From Gemella sp. (GTDB lineage Bacteria > Bacillota > Bacilli > Staphylococcales > Gemellaceae), in contig JAUMWC010000004.1 of the NCBI GenBank assembly GCA_030529855.1, forward strand, positions 1-64,000: a DNA stretch of 64,000 nt, read 5' to 3'. The notes beneath the pieces were generated by a model, which worked only from the letters and a program-made list of their open reading frames with translations, made no database searches and was not told the DNA's origin. Each line of letters begins with the position of its first letter. Positions within the stretch are counted from its first letter, which is position 1. The translations under genes were made by a program, and so were the position numbers. Of this stretch, positions 25,406 through 35,122 are shown one piece after another.

Positions 25406-26572
25406 ATGGATTTTCAAAAATTTTTAGATGAGTATAATGAATTAGATTTAGAAACTTTAGATAGAGAGCAATTAGAATCTTTTAGAGGGATATTTGTAGA
25501 TCACGGAGAATTAGAGAAAGCTTTAGAAATTTCTAAAATAATTTATGAAACATATGAAGGGGATGAAGCAGCGATAGTTTCTTATGCTGATAATTTAATG
25601 CATCTTGGAATGAAAGATGATGCATTGCTTGTTCTATATAAAGCGCCTAGAACTGCACAAGTAATCTTTTTAGAGGGGATTATTTATCAAAATGAGGGGC
25701 TAAATGATGTTGCTGAGGATAAGTTTAGACAAGCTTTAAAACTGTCATCAGATGATGAAGATTTGAAATTTATGATAGAATCATATTTAGCTAATCTATA
25801 TACAGAAGAAGGAAGAAATGATGAAGCTTTAGAGTTATCATTGAAAAATTTCCAACTGGATCCTAGTAGAAATACATTTATTCCAGTGTTTGATAATCTT
25901 ATATATTCTGCTCGATTTGAAGAAGCGATTGATTTTTATAATGAGCATGGTAGAGACTATGAAGACGCTTCTATATATTTTGCAGTTTCATTCACTTACA
26001 ACCAATTAGGTGATATGGAAAAGTCTAAGGAATTTTTACTTAAGACAATAGAATTGGATGAAGAACACCAAGATGCACATATGCATTTAGGATTTATGTC
26101 GCAAGGACAAGAAGCTATAAAATATTTTGAAAAATATTTAGATTTACAAGGAAATTCACATAATGTATATTTACAGTTAACTACTTTATATAAACAAGAA
26201 GAAAGATATAACGATATAAGAACTCTTGTTAGAAAAGCATTAACTGAAATGGGTGTAGATACAGATTCATTATATATAGCGATAAATGCCTTAAGAGAAT
26301 TGTATGAAACTGAGAAGGTATATGGAATTTATAAGCAACATAATATCATCAAAGAAGATGCTCCTTTACTAACTTTAACTTTATTAACATTATCTGAGGA
26401 AGAAGATTATGTTGATTTTGTGGAAGAAGAAGTAGAGAAGTATCACGAATTCATAAAAGAAGAATATTTCTATTATGAATTACTACAAAATATTTATCAG
26501 TCAAAACCAAGTTCTAAGATAGAGGCTTATTTGACTGAAGTGCAAAACTTGAGATTTTCTTCGATGGAATAG
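25406..26572 (+). CDS. Tetratricopeptide-repeat protein
   Basis: 388 aa, soluble, strongly acidic, made of consecutive helix pairs with the TPR pattern (for example at about residues 85-120, 165-200 and 205-235). Similar TPR proteins are common in Bacilli next to prenyl synthase or aro genes. It has no catalytic motif, and a scaffold or adaptor role is only presumed. Start fixed by AAGGAG 8 bases before the ATG. Confidence 0.8.
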   Translation: MDFQKFLDEYNELDLETLDREQLESFRGIFVDHGELEKALEISKIIYETYEGDEAAIVSYADNLMHLGMKDDALLVLYKAPRTAQVIFLEGIIYQNEGLNDVAEDKFRQALKLSSDDEDLKFMIESYLANLYTEEGRNDEALELSLKNFQLDPSRNTFIPVFDNLIYSARFEEAIDFYNEHGRDYEDASIYFAVSFTYNQLGDMEKSKEFLLKTIELDEEHQDAHMHLGFMSQGQEAIKYFEKYLDLQGNSHNVYLQLTTLYKQEERYNDIRTLVRKALTEMGVDTDSLYIAINALRELYETEKVYGIYKQHNIIKEDAPLLTLTLLTLSEEEDYVDFVEEEVEKYHEFIKEEYFYYELLQNIYQSKPSSKIEAYLTEVQNLRFSSME

Positions 26573-26578
26573 TTGAGA

Positions 26579-26615
26579 AAAAAAGAACTCTGCGATATAA
26601 GCAGAGTTCTTTTTT
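26579..26615. terminator. Bidirectional terminator
   Basis: Perfect 15-bp stem AAAAAAGAACTCTGC (26579-26593) with GCAGAGTTCTTTTTT (26601-26615), between the converging TPR and membrane-protein genes. Confidence 0.92.
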
Positions 26616-27003
26616 ATTTAACTGTCTTAACAGATTTTTTTCTTTTAGCTATTAGGTATTTTATGAAACGAACTAATTTTTTTATTACGTAACCAGAACC
26701 TTGTCCACATAAGTTTAAGAATATATATAATAAAGCGTAGACAAAAATTTCAAAGTTCCAGAATAGAATACAAGAAATTAGGAAACATGCTCCTGTAAAA
26801 ATAGCGAATAGATATGAGAAATCTTCGTTGTTATATGAATAAACAAATGATACTAAGAATGTAGATAATGTAAATATAATTACTAAAATATTTATCATAG
26901 CTTCCGACTTGTTAGTAAAGAAATGATAAGCTATAGGCAAAATCACAAATAACAAGAACGAAAAGATAAAGTAAGGTAATTTTTGAATATGTGTTTTAAG
27001 CAT
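26614..27003 (-). CDS. Small four-helix membrane protein of unknown function
   Basis: 129 aa with four hydrophobic segments (about residues 10-28, 36-54, 63-82 and 87-105) and a Lys/Arg-rich cytoplasmic tail. AGGAGG lies 7 bases before the ATG. It is alone between a shared terminator and the divergent tmk promoter. I recognise no family. Confidence 0.7.
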   Translation of the reverse strand: MLKTHIQKLPYFIFSFLLFVILPIAYHFFTNKSEAMINILVIIFTLSTFLVSFVYSYNNEDFSYLFAIFTGACFLISCILFWNFEIFVYALLYIFLNLCGQGSGYVIKKLVRFIKYLIAKRKKSVKTVK

Positions 27004-27084
27004 AAATTCCTCCTAAAATATATTAAAATTTTAACATAGAAGATAGGAAAAAACAAATGAAAATTATGTTGTTATAGTGTTTTA

Positions 27085-27093
27085 TGATATAAT
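27085..27093 (+). promoter_or_regulatory. Extended -10 promoter of the tmk operon
   Basis: TGA-TATAAT (TATAAT 27088-27093) in TTTATGATATAAT; no clear -35. Confidence 0.6.
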
Positions 27094-27134
27094 GTTAAAA
27101 TAGGATAATAATGAATATAATTAGGATGGATAAG

Positions 27135-27758
27135 ATGAACGGTAAATTTATAACTATTGAAGGGATTGACGGTTCGGGTAAGAGTACCATGAGCCAACGA
27201 ATAGTAGAGAGAATAAAAGAACGTGGTTATGATGTAGTGCTAACTAGAGAACCTGGTGGAACAGAAGTTAGTGAATTAATAAGAGATATAATATTACATA
27301 ACGACATAGACTCTAAAACAGAGGTGTTACTTTTTGCAGCTAGTAGAAGGGAGCATGTTTCAAAGAAAATTAAGCCGTCTCTTGAGAAGGGTATTTTTGT
27401 AGTATGTGATAGATTTTTAGATTCATCAATAGCATATCAAGCATATGGAAGGGGACTTGATATGCAGGATATATTAAATATAAATGAGTATGCTTTAGAT
27501 GGTTTAAAACCAGATGTCACTTTATATTTTGATGTAGAAGTAGACCGTGGTTTATCAAGAACTCAAAAACGAGATGATAATAATAAATTAGATAAAGAGT
27601 CAGTGGAGTTTTATGAAAAAATAAAAACTGCCTATGATGATTTATATGAATTAGAACCACTGAGATTCAGAAAAGTAAACGCTAACGCTGAACTTGCAGA
27701 TGTGGAAAAAGAAGTTGATGATTTGATAGAGAGATTGTTTATAGAATGGAAAATTTAA
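27135..27758 (+). CDS. tmk: Thymidylate kinase
   Basis: 207 aa from the ATG at 27135, preferred because AGGATGGA (27123-27130) precedes it and the family begins GKFITIEG; the ATG at 27111 also has an AGGA and cannot be excluded. P-loop GIDGSGKST, the DR(F/Y)LDSSIAYQAYGRG substrate motif and TREPGGTEVSE are complete. It phosphorylates dTMP to dTDP. Its end overlaps holB by 13 bases; yaaQ/yaaR, often between these genes, are absent. Confidence 0.95.
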   Translation: MNGKFITIEGIDGSGKSTMSQRIVERIKERGYDVVLTREPGGTEVSELIRDIILHNDIDSKTEVLLFAASRREHVSKKIKPSLEKGIFVVCDRFLDSSIAYQAYGRGLDMQDILNINEYALDGLKPDVTLYFDVEVDRGLSRTQKRDDNNKLDKESVEFYEKIKTAYDDLYELEPLRFRKVNANAELADVEKEVDDLIERLFIEWKI

Positions 27759-28534
27759 CGGACAAATATTTAAACAATATAATAAAGAATAATAAGATTA
27801 GTCACGCGTATTTGTTTACTGGAAATAATGAAGAAACTATAGAAGAGTATATTAAGATGTTTGTAAAATCTTTATTTTGTTTAGAAAACATAGATAGAGA
27901 ATTATTCTTTTGTAATTCGTGTAAAATCTGTAAACAAATTGAACATAATAATTATGTAGATTTCTATAGTGTTAATGTAGAAAATACAATAAAAAAAGAA
28001 GATGTGCTTATTTTAAAACAGGAAATGAGTACAAAACCAACATACAGCAGAAAAATATATTGGATAAAGAACGTAGATAAGATGACGCCCCAAGCATCTA
28101 ATAGTATTTTGAAGTTTTTAGAAGAACCGGAAGAAAAAATAACGGCACTACTAACTACAACAAATTTAAATGCAGTCTTAGATACTATAATTTCTAGATG
28201 TCAAATTGTAAATGTAGTTTCCGAAAAAAAGCAATCTACAGAAAATGTAGTTGAATCACAAAATTATGTAGATTTTTTTGAAATGTATAAAAATAATAGA
28301 ACGCTTGCTATTTTAGAACTTATAAATTCTATGGAAAACAAAGAGATGGCTGAGCAATTTATTGATTATATGTTATTGAAAACAAGGAATTCTAAGTCAA
28401 TTCATAATAAGGTGAATTTATTAAGTATACTATTAGAAGGAAAGAAAGATTTGACATTAAATGTGAATTATAATTTAGTGATTGAGTCTATACTTTTTAA
28501 TATAGTAAAGAAGGATATTGAATTAAATGAGTAA
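27746..28534 (+). CDS. holB: DNA polymerase III delta' subunit
   Basis: 262 aa AAA+ clamp-loader subunit. The opening KISHAYLFTGN carries a degenerate P-loop as expected for delta', which does not hydrolyse ATP. The zinc-binding cysteines lie in CNSCKICKQ with an upstream Cys; YWIKNVDKMTPQASNSILKFLEEP and the SRC sensor (ISRCQIV) are typical. It is shorter than average (300+ residues), with a reduced C-terminal collar domain. It overlaps the next gene by 8 bases. Confidence 0.9.
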   Translation: MENLTDKYLNNIIKNNKISHAYLFTGNNEETIEEYIKMFVKSLFCLENIDRELFFCNSCKICKQIEHNNYVDFYSVNVENTIKKEDVLILKQEMSTKPTYSRKIYWIKNVDKMTPQASNSILKFLEEPEEKITALLTTTNLNAVLDTIISRCQIVNVVSEKKQSTENVVESQNYVDFFEMYKNNRTLAILELINSMENKEMAEQFIDYMLLKTRNSKSIHNKVNLLSILLEGKKDLTLNVNYNLVIESILFNIVKKDIELNE

Positions 28535-29261
28535 TATAAAAAAAGAAAGAATAGATTATTTATATAAGAATTTAAAGTTTATTCAATATGAAGATCATTA
28601 TAGCGTTTCTACAGATACATATTTACTAGCTGATTTTGTAAATATGACGAAAGTTGCTAAGAAAAAAATGATAGAACTTTGTAGTGGTAATGGCGCTATC
28701 TCTTTAATTTTAAAAGAAAAATATAATATAGATATGACTATGTTAGAAATTCAAGATGACTTGGTAGAATTATCAAAGAAAAATATTGAAATTAATAAAG
28801 TCGATAATATTTCTGCTATTCAGGGTGATATTAAAAATATAAAAGATTTGTATAGGCCATCATCCTTTGATTATGTAGTGTGTAATCCACCATATTTCCC
28901 TATAGAAAATATGCCTAATTTAAAGCAAGGAAGTAATCATTCTATATCTAGACACGAAATACTTTGTAATTTAGAGGATGTTGTATCTAGTATTAGATAT
29001 TTACTAAAACAGAACGGGAAATTTTTTATGGTTCATAGAAGTTATAGATTAGCCGACATTATTCTGACTTGCAATAAGTATAATTTGGGGATAAAAAGAG
29101 TACGTTTTGTTTATAGTAAAGCTTCAAGTGATAATAGTAAAATTATTTTGATAGAAGGCTCAGTTTCTAATGTGCACGATATGAAGATAGAACAGCCTAT
29201 GTATATATATAATGAAGACTCTACATATAGTGCGGAGATGAAGAAGGTTTATGGATTGTAA
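28527..29261 (+). CDS. trmN6: tRNA1(Val) A37 N6-methyltransferase-like protein (TrmN6/YabB)
   Basis: 244 aa. SAM-binding motif MIELCSGNGAISLIL and the adenine-N6 catalytic motif VVCNPPYFP. The N-terminal YSVSTDTYLLADFV is typical of the YabB/TrmN6 group, which modifies A37 in tRNA-Val. Its position next to a GIY-YIG gene and rsmI matches the B. subtilis yabB-yazA-yabC cluster. It overlaps both neighbours. Confidence 0.9.
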   Translation: MSNIKKERIDYLYKNLKFIQYEDHYSVSTDTYLLADFVNMTKVAKKKMIELCSGNGAISLILKEKYNIDMTMLEIQDDLVELSKKNIEINKVDNISAIQGDIKNIKDLYRPSSFDYVVCNPPYFPIENMPNLKQGSNHSISRHEILCNLEDVVSSIRYLLKQNGKFFMVHRSYRLADIILTCNKYNLGIKRVRFVYSKASSDNSKIILIEGSVSNVHDMKIEQPMYIYNEDSTYSAEMKKVYGL

Positions 29262-29556
29262 AAAACATTATACTTATATATTGAAGTGTTCGGATGGAAC
29301 TCTTTATACTGGTTATACTACGAATATTAGAAAAAGGATAGAGACTCATAACAATAAAAAGGGAGCTAAGTATACTAAAACAAGAACTCCAGTAAAATTA
29401 TATTATTATGAGGAGTTTCTTGATAAATCTAGTGCTATGAAAAAAGAGTATGCTATCAAACAACTGGATAGAAAACGTAAATTTGAATATATTGATGAAA
29501 ATATGAATGTAGAGAAAAAAGAATATATAATTAATATAAATAAAGGAGAAGAATAA
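29251..29556 (+). CDS. GIY-YIG domain protein (UPF0213, YazA-like)
   Basis: 101 aa. The GIY-YIG core is HYTYILKCSDGTLYTGYTTNIRKRIETH, with the catalytic Arg in the NIRKR helix and Glu in MKKEYAIKQL. Domain-only proteins of this size (B. subtilis YazA) are predicted nucleases with no proven substrate. The start overlaps trmN6 and its last base is the first of rsmI. Confidence 0.92.
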   Translation: MDCKKHYTYILKCSDGTLYTGYTTNIRKRIETHNNKKGAKYTKTRTPVKLYYYEEFLDKSSAMKKEYAIKQLDRKRKFEYIDENMNVEKKEYIININKGEE

Positions 29557-30389
29557 TGTTGTATGTAGTAGGGACTCCAATAGGGAATCTTGATGATATT
29601 AGTGTTAGAGCACTCAAGACTTTAGAAAATGCAGATGTTATTGCTTGTGAGGATACTAGGAACACTCAGAAATTATTAAATCATTTTGAAATAAAAAATA
29701 AAAAATTGATTTCTTATCATGAACATAATGAAGAAGATACAAGTGATAAAATAATTGACATTATCCAAGATGGAAAAACGGTAGCTTTGGTATCAGATGC
29801 AGGTATGCCTTGTATATCTGATCCAGGATATGTATTAGTTAATAAATGTATAAATGAAGGAATACAAGTAGTAACCATACCAGGACCTAATGCTGCATTA
29901 ACGGCACTAGTATCTAGTGGTATTGAATCATATACATATACATTTTATGGATTTCTTCCAAGAAAGAATAAAGAATTAAAAGCCAAACTTAATGAAGTTT
30001 TATCGTCTAAACAGACTGCGATATTATATGAATCACCGCATAGAATAATTAATTTAATAAGTACAATTACCGAGTTAGATGGAGAGAGGGTAATATCAAT
30101 ATCTAGAGAATTAACAAAAATGTTTGAACAAGTAGAAACTGGGAGTGCGAAAAATATTTTAGATAAGCTAGATAACGGAAATATTAAAGTAAAAGGTGAA
30201 TTTGTTGTAGTAATAAGTCCAAATAAATCTGTAGATAAAGAAGAAGTAGATAATGAAAAGTTAATAAAAGAAGTTGAAACATTTGTGGAAAATGGTATGA
30301 AGAATTCTGCAGCAATCAAGATGGTAGCGGAAAAATATGGTATAAATAAACGAGAGGTGTATAATTTGTATCATGAAAAGCTTACATAA
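29556..30389 (+). CDS. rsmI: 16S rRNA (cytidine1402-2'-O)-methyltransferase RsmI
   Basis: 277 aa tetrapyrrole-methylase fold. It begins MLYVVGTPIGNLDDIS and contains IACEDTRNT, VSDAGMPCISDPG and IPGPNAALTALVSSG, all diagnostic. It 2'-O-methylates C1402 in the ribosomal P-site. The last 17 bases overlap the start of the following small gene. Confidence 0.97.
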   Translation: MLYVVGTPIGNLDDISVRALKTLENADVIACEDTRNTQKLLNHFEIKNKKLISYHEHNEEDTSDKIIDIIQDGKTVALVSDAGMPCISDPGYVLVNKCINEGIQVVTIPGPNAALTALVSSGIESYTYTFYGFLPRKNKELKAKLNEVLSSKQTAILYESPHRIINLISTITELDGERVISISRELTKMFEQVETGSAKNILDKLDNGNIKVKGEFVVVISPNKSVDKEEVDNEKLIKEVETFVENGMKNSAAIKMVAEKYGINKREVYNLYHEKLT

Positions 30390-30711
30390 ATTAGTAGTTG
30401 TAAATGTTATAGTTATTTTAGTACTTGTTTGTACAGCGTTATTAGGAGTGAAATTAGAGTTTTTATTTATTCCGTTGGCTATTGTAACATTCTTAAATCT
30501 GTTTTTACTATACAAAAAGAGTAATTCTATGGATAAACAAGAAGTTAAAAAGAAAATTATGTTACACCAAATGAAAAATTCTCTGTCGGTAATATTAGGT
30601 TATAGTGAAGCACTAAATGATAATGTAATAACAAAAGAGGAATTTGAGAAGAATCTTAAATCAGAAATTGATAAAATGGTAAAAAGCATAAGAACAGAAT
30701 TGTATAAATAA
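30373..30711 (+). CDS. Membrane protein with an isolated histidine-kinase dimerisation (H-box) helix pair
   Basis: 112 aa. Two hydrophobic helices (about residues 7-26 and 29-48) are followed by a cytoplasmic segment. Residues 62-82, containing LHQMKNSLSVILGYSEAL, look like the H-box helix of a HisKA domain with the phosphorylatable His at 65. Residues 87-110 could form the second helix of the four-helix bundle. There is no ATP-binding (N, G1, G2) domain and the gene ends there; the next bases are the rimP promoter. It starts inside rsmI, with GAGGTG 14 bases upstream, so translation is probably coupled. Function unknown. Confidence 0.65.
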   Translation: MKSLHKLVVVNVIVILVLVCTALLGVKLEFLFIPLAIVTFLNLFLLYKKSNSMDKQEVKKKIMLHQMKNSLSVILGYSEALNDNVITKEEFEKNLKSEIDKMVKSIRTELYK

Positions 30712-30740
30712 TTGACAATAGTGTGGTTGTATGATATATT
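30712..30740 (+). promoter_or_regulatory. Promoter of the rimP-nusA-infB operon
   Basis: Near-consensus TTGACA (30712-30717), 17 bases, TATATT (30735-30740) with an extra TG. Confidence 0.85.
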
Positions 30741-30757
30741 TTATATAAATGAATAAA

Positions 30758-30800
30758 CCTAAGAAGCGGTGAATTTGTGTATTCTCCGCTTTTTTTGTAA
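30758..30800 (+). ncRNA. rimP leader hairpin
   Basis: AAGCGG-T-GAAT (30764-30774) pairs with ATTC-T-CCGCTT (30781-30791) and is followed by T7, upstream of rimP. The size, position and terminator-like form match the rimP leader element of Bacilli, thought to attenuate the nusA-infB operon. Assignment is by position and shape only. Confidence 0.65.
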
Positions 30801-30817
30801 ATAGAAAGAGGTGTTTT

Positions 30818-31282
30818 ATGGCTATTATAGATAAAGTAAGGGACCTAGCTTTGAGAAAAGTGGAGGGAACAGAATATAGTTTATATGATGTCGAGTATGT
30901 TAAAGAAGGGCAAGATTACTTTTTGAGAGTATATTTTGATAAAAAAGGTGGTCTTAATCTAGATGATTGTGTAACTTTAACAGATTTAATTTCAGAAGAT
31001 TTAGATAAAGAAGACTTTATTAAAGACAATTACTATTTAGAAGTTTCATCACCAGGGATAGAAAGAGAATTACGCTCGTTTGATGAAGTAGTTGATTCAA
31101 TTGGAAAGCATGTTTTTATAAAAACTTATGAAAAAATTGATGGAACTAAAGAATTTTATGCTGATATTGTAGAAATAGAAGAAGAAAATCTTTTAGTAGA
31201 GTACAAAGACAAAGCTAGAGTGAAAAAATCAACTATTCCATATGAAAAAATAGCTAAAATTCGTTTAGCAGTTAAATTTTAA
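30818..31282 (+). CDS. rimP: Ribosome maturation factor RimP
   Basis: 154 aa. Conserved YDVEYVKEGQDYFLRVYFDKKGGLNLDDC, then YYLEVSSPGIERELRSFDE, then an SH3-like C-terminal domain. It is needed for maturation of the 30S subunit. First gene of the conserved rimP-nusA-ylxR-ylxQ-infB-rbfA cluster, with AGAGGTG upstream. Confidence 0.97.
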   Translation: MAIIDKVRDLALRKVEGTEYSLYDVEYVKEGQDYFLRVYFDKKGGLNLDDCVTLTDLISEDLDKEDFIKDNYYLEVSSPGIERELRSFDEVVDSIGKHVFIKTYEKIDGTKEFYADIVEIEEENLLVEYKDKARVKKSTIPYEKIAKIRLAVKF

Positions 31283-31313
31283 TTTTATTTTTAAATATTA
31301 AGGAGAAAGAATA

Positions 31314-32360
31314 ATGAGCAAGGCATTGCTTAAAGCGATAGAAGTAATAGAAACAGAAAAAGGTATATCAAGAGATATATTATTTGAAGCAATAGAAATG
31401 GCGTTATTATCAGCTTATAAAAAGAATTTCAATGCTTCTAAAAATGTAACGGTAGATTTTAATAGAACAACAGGTAAGTATATCTTCAAAATTTCGAAAG
31501 AAGTTGTTGAAGAAGTATATGATGACAGAATTGAAATTTCATTAGAGGATGCATTACAGATTAATCCAGCTTATGAAATTGGAGACCTATATATAGAAGA
31601 AGACATTCCAGAAGAATTTGGAAGAGTTGGTGCTCAAGCTGCAAAACAAGCTTTAATGCAAAGATTAAGAGATGCAGAAAAAGAAGTGCTATACAATGAG
31701 TACCTTGAGTATGAAGGAGAAATTCGATCAGGATATATTGATAGAATTGATTCAAGATATGTATACGTAAAATTAGGAAAAATTGAAGCTATTTTAGGTG
31801 AAAATGAAAGAATTCCTGGAGAAGAGTATTTACCACAAACGCCTATCAAAGTATATATTGCGAAAGTTGAAAATCCAACAAAAGGAAGCAGACCACATGT
31901 ACTAGCATCAAGATCACATCCAGATTTTATTAAACGATTATTTGAACAAGAAGTTCCTGAAATTTATGATGGAGTAGTTGAAGTTAAGTCAGTTTCACGT
32001 GAAGCTGGTGAAAGAACTAAGATTGCGGTTTACTCAGATAATTCGAATATTGATGCAGTTGGTTCTTGTGTAGGACCTTCTGGAAGTCGTGTATCTACGA
32101 TTTTACAAGAATTAAATGGAGAAAAAATTGATATTGTACCTTGGGACAAAGATATAGAGAAATTTGTTACAAACTCTTTATCGCCAGCCAAAGTAGAATC
32201 TATCACTATAAATGAAGAAGAAAAAATAGCGAATGTAAAAGTAGCACCAGAACAATTGTCATTAGCTATTGGTAAAAAAGGACAAAATGTAAGACTTGCA
32301 GCTAAGCTAACTGGTTGGAAGATAGATATCAAGACAGAAGAAACTTCATCAGAAGAGTAA
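31314..32360 (+). CDS. nusA: NusA transcription termination/antitermination factor
   Basis: 348 aa: N-terminal RNA polymerase-binding domain (1-125), S1 domain (about 130-200) and two KH domains with VGSCVGPSGSRV and LAIGKKGQNVRLAAKLTGW. The C-terminal acidic repeats found in proteobacteria are absent, as usual for Firmicutes. It binds the RNA polymerase beta flap and nascent hairpins, affecting pausing and termination. Confidence 0.97.
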   Translation: MSKALLKAIEVIETEKGISRDILFEAIEMALLSAYKKNFNASKNVTVDFNRTTGKYIFKISKEVVEEVYDDRIEISLEDALQINPAYEIGDLYIEEDIPEEFGRVGAQAAKQALMQRLRDAEKEVLYNEYLEYEGEIRSGYIDRIDSRYVYVKLGKIEAILGENERIPGEEYLPQTPIKVYIAKVENPTKGSRPHVLASRSHPDFIKRLFEQEVPEIYDGVVEVKSVSREAGERTKIAVYSDNSNIDAVGSCVGPSGSRVSTILQELNGEKIDIVPWDKDIEKFVTNSLSPAKVESITINEEEKIANVKVAPEQLSLAIGKKGQNVRLAAKLTGWKIDIKTEETSSEE

Positions 32361-32385
32361 TTTAAGGTAGAGAGGTAGAAAATTT

Positions 32386-32673
32386 ATGAAACAGAAAAAG
32401 ATACCTAGTAGAAAATGTATTCTTACAAATGAAATGTTTCCTAAAAAAGATTTACTTCGTATAGTAAAAAACAAAGAGGGAGAAATTTCTGTTGACTCTA
32501 CTGGAAAAAAGGCTGGAAGAGGAGCCTATGTAGTTTCTGAACTTAGTGTAATAGAAGAAGCTAAAGAAAAGAAAAAATTAGAAAAATACTTTGGTACATC
32601 TCCTGAAGTAATGGAAGAAATCTATGCTGAAGTTATTAGATTAATCTATAGAAAGTCGATTCCTAAAAAATAA
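32386..32673 (+). CDS. ylxR: YlxR family RNA-binding protein
   Basis: 95 aa of the DUF448 family: SRKCILTNEMFPKKDLLRIV, then a GRGAYV motif. It always sits between nusA and ylxQ in Bacilli; B. subtilis YlxR has been described as a nucleoid-associated regulator of metabolism. Its last base overlaps the first of ylxQ. Confidence 0.93.
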   Translation: MKQKKIPSRKCILTNEMFPKKDLLRIVKNKEGEISVDSTGKKAGRGAYVVSELSVIEEAKEKKKLEKYFGTSPEVMEEIYAEVIRLIYRKSIPKK

Positions 32674-32996
32674 TGAGAAAAACATTAAATTTATTAGGCT
32701 TAATGACTAGAGCTGGAAAAATAATCACAGGTGAAGACTTAATAATTAAGAATATTCAAGATTCTAAAGTGAAATTATTAGTGGTAGCCAGTGATTGCGG
32801 TAAAAATACAAAGAAAAAATTAAGTGATAAATCTGAATATTATAAAGTTGATAAAGTAGACTACTTTACTATTGAAGAAATTAGTAAAGCGATAGGTCGT
32901 GAAAACAGGGTAGCTGTAGCGATAACAGATTCAGGTTTTAGTAAAAAATTAAAAGAATTAATAGAAGAAGAAGGAGGATGTGTCGATAATGAGTAA
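32673..32996 (+). CDS. ylxQ: YlxQ, L7Ae-like ribosomal protein
   Basis: 107 aa with the L7Ae/L30e fold: [18 protein letters not shown] and [18 protein letters not shown]. The L7Ae class binds kink-turn RNAs. Located in its standard position before infB; its stop overlaps the infB start. Confidence 0.93.
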   Translation: MRKTLNLLGLMTRAGKIITGEDLIIKNIQDSKVKLLVVASDCGKNTKKKLSDKSEYYKVDKVDYFTIEEISKAIGRENRVAVAITDSGFSKKLKELIEEEGGCVDNE

Positions 32997-35103
32997 AATT
33001 AGAGTACATGAATATGCTAAACAAGTAGATAAATCTTCAAAAGAAATCATTTCAACATTAAAAGAATTAAATATAGAAGTAGGTAACCATATGTCTATGA
33101 TTACAGAAGAAGCATATGACCAGTTAGAAGCTATATTTAATAAAAAAAATGTAGTGAAAAATGAAGAAAAGAAGGCACCTAAAAAAGAAAAGAAAGCAGC
33201 TATTGAGGTAAACCCTGAAGATTTAGATCAGGAACTTATTAGAAACAATAAGAAAAACAAAAAGAAAAAAAATAAAAAAGAAAAACAAAAAAAATCTACT
33301 AAGCAACAACCTGCAATGATTGAAGCGCCAACTGAAGAAACTATCAGTGATGATACAATTCTAGTTAAAGATGGTATGACTGTTGCTGAACTAGCAGACG
33401 TATTATCAATTTCTTCAACTGAGTTAATCAAAAAATTATTTGTTGAATTAAAAATAATGGCTAATATTAATCAATCTCTAACTTTAGAACAAATTGAATT
33501 AATTGCTATGGATTATGGTAAAGAAATCCAACAAGAAGTAGAAATTAACAAAGAAGATTTAGATGTTTACTTCGAAGTAGAAGAAGATGAAGAAAACACT
33601 AAAGTAAGACCTCCAATTGTAACTATAATGGGACACGTTGACCACGGAAAAACAACATTATTAGATACAATAAGAAATTCAAAAGTAACTGCTGGAGAAG
33701 CTGGTGGAATTACTCAGCACATTGGAGCTTACCAAGTAAGAGCTAATGACAGAAAGATTACTTTCTTAGATACACCGGGACACGCGGCCTTCACAACAAT
33801 GCGTGCTCGTGGAGCTAAAGTTACAGATATTACAATACTTGTAGTTGCTGCAGATGATGGGGTAATGCCTCAAACAATAGAAGCTATTAACCATGCTAAA
33901 GCTGCAGAAGTACCAATTATTGTTGCAGTTAACAAAATGGATAAACCACAAGCTAATCCAGATAAAGTTATGGGTGAATTAGCAGAGCGTGGACTTACTC
34001 CAGAAGACTGGGGAGGAGATACAATCTTCGTTCCAATTTCAGCTCTTCAAGGTGAAGGTATTGATGAATTATTAGAAATGGTTCTATTAGTTGCTGATAT
34101 GCAAGAAATCAAAGCGAACCCAGATCGTTTAGCTATGGGAACTGTAATTGAAGCTAAATTAGATAAGGGTCGTGGAGCTGTTGCAACATTATTAGTACAA
34201 AGTGGTACATTAAATGTAGGGGACCCAATAGTAGTAGGTAATACATTTGGTCGTGTTCGTGCTATGATTAATGATCGTGGTAAATCAATAAACCACGCTA
34301 AACCATCTATGCCGGTAGAGATAACTGGATTACAAGATGTTCCAAACGCTGGAGATAGATTTGTAGTATTCGGTGATGAAAAAACTGCACGTCAAATTGG
34401 AGAACTTCGTCAACAACAACACATTGAAAGTCAAAGACAAAATGCATCAGCAGTTTCATTAGATACTCTATTTGAGCAAATGAAACAAGGTGAGATGAAA
34501 GATCTTAATGTAATCCTTAAAGCAGATGTTCAAGGTTCTGTAGAAGCTTTAGCTATGTCACTTGCTAAGATTGATGTAGAAGGGGTAAATGTTAAGATTA
34601 TCCACACAGGAGTTGGAGCAATTAATGAGTCTGATATTACTTTAGCTTTAGCATCTAATGCGGTAGTAATTGGATTCAACGTTCGTCCTGATAACAATGC
34701 AAAAGTTATGGCACAAAATGAACAGGTAGATATTCGTTTACACAGTATTATCTACAAAGTTATAGAAGAGATTGAAGCTGCTATGACAGGATTATTAGAT
34801 CCAGAGTTTGTAGAAAAAGTAATTGGACTTGCAGAAGTACGTCAAGTATTCAAGGTTTCAAAACTTGGAAATATCGCTGGAGCATATGTAACAGAAGGAA
34901 AAGTATCACGTGATGGAAAAGTACGTGTAATCCGTGATAGTGTTGTTATTTATGAAGGTGAAATTGATACGTTACGTCGCTTCAAAGATGATGTTAAAGA
35001 AGTACAAGCTGGATATGAGTGTGGTATGACTGTAGAAAACTACAACGATATCCGTGAAGGTGATGTATTTGAAGTATTCGTTATGGAAGAAGTAAAAAGA
35101 TAA
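32989..35103 (+). CDS. infB: Translation initiation factor IF-2
   Basis: 704 aa starting at the ATG at 32989, 11 bases after AAGGAGG; the GTG at 32980 is too close to that site. N-terminal [12 protein letters not shown] domain, a very Lys-rich linker (about residues 55-110), a second IF2_N domain, then the GTPase domain with G1 GHVDHGKTT (from residue 215), G3 DTPGHAAF and G4 NKMDKP, followed by domains II-IV. It places initiator tRNA on the ribosome. Confidence 0.98.
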   Translation: MSKIRVHEYAKQVDKSSKEIISTLKELNIEVGNHMSMITEEAYDQLEAIFNKKNVVKNEEKKAPKKEKKAAIEVNPEDLDQELIRNNKKNKKKKNKKEKQKKSTKQQPAMIEAPTEETISDDTILVKDGMTVAELADVLSISSTELIKKLFVELKIMANINQSLTLEQIELIAMDYGKEIQQEVEINKEDLDVYFEVEEDEENTKVRPPIVTIMGHVDHGKTTLLDTIRNSKVTAGEAGGITQHIGAYQVRANDRKITFLDTPGHAAFTTMRARGAKVTDITILVVAADDGVMPQTIEAINHAKAAEVPIIVAVNKMDKPQANPDKVMGELAERGLTPEDWGGDTIFVPISALQGEGIDELLEMVLLVADMQEIKANPDRLAMGTVIEAKLDKGRGAVATLLVQSGTLNVGDPIVVGNTFGRVRAMINDRGKSINHAKPSMPVEITGLQDVPNAGDRFVVFGDEKTARQIGELRQQQHIESQRQNASAVSLDTLFEQMKQGEMKDLNVILKADVQGSVEALAMSLAKIDVEGVNVKIIHTGVGAINESDITLALASNAVVIGFNVRPDNNAKVMAQNEQVDIRLHSIIYKVIEEIEAAMTGLLDPEFVEKVIGLAEVRQVFKVSKLGNIAGAYVTEGKVSRDGKVRVIRDSVVIYEGEIDTLRRFKDDVKEVQAGYECGMTVENYNDIREGDVFEVFVMEEVKR

Positions 35104-35122
35104 TATCAAGGGAGGATAAGTA

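Noticed and set aside
30373-30711. Calling the H-box protein a pseudogene of a full kinase
   Set aside because: No ATPase-domain remnant follows in any frame before the rimP promoter, and the reading frame is intact with a normal stop.
33228-33431. Phe-rich minus-strand frame
   Set aside because: Antisense of the Lys-rich linker of IF-2.
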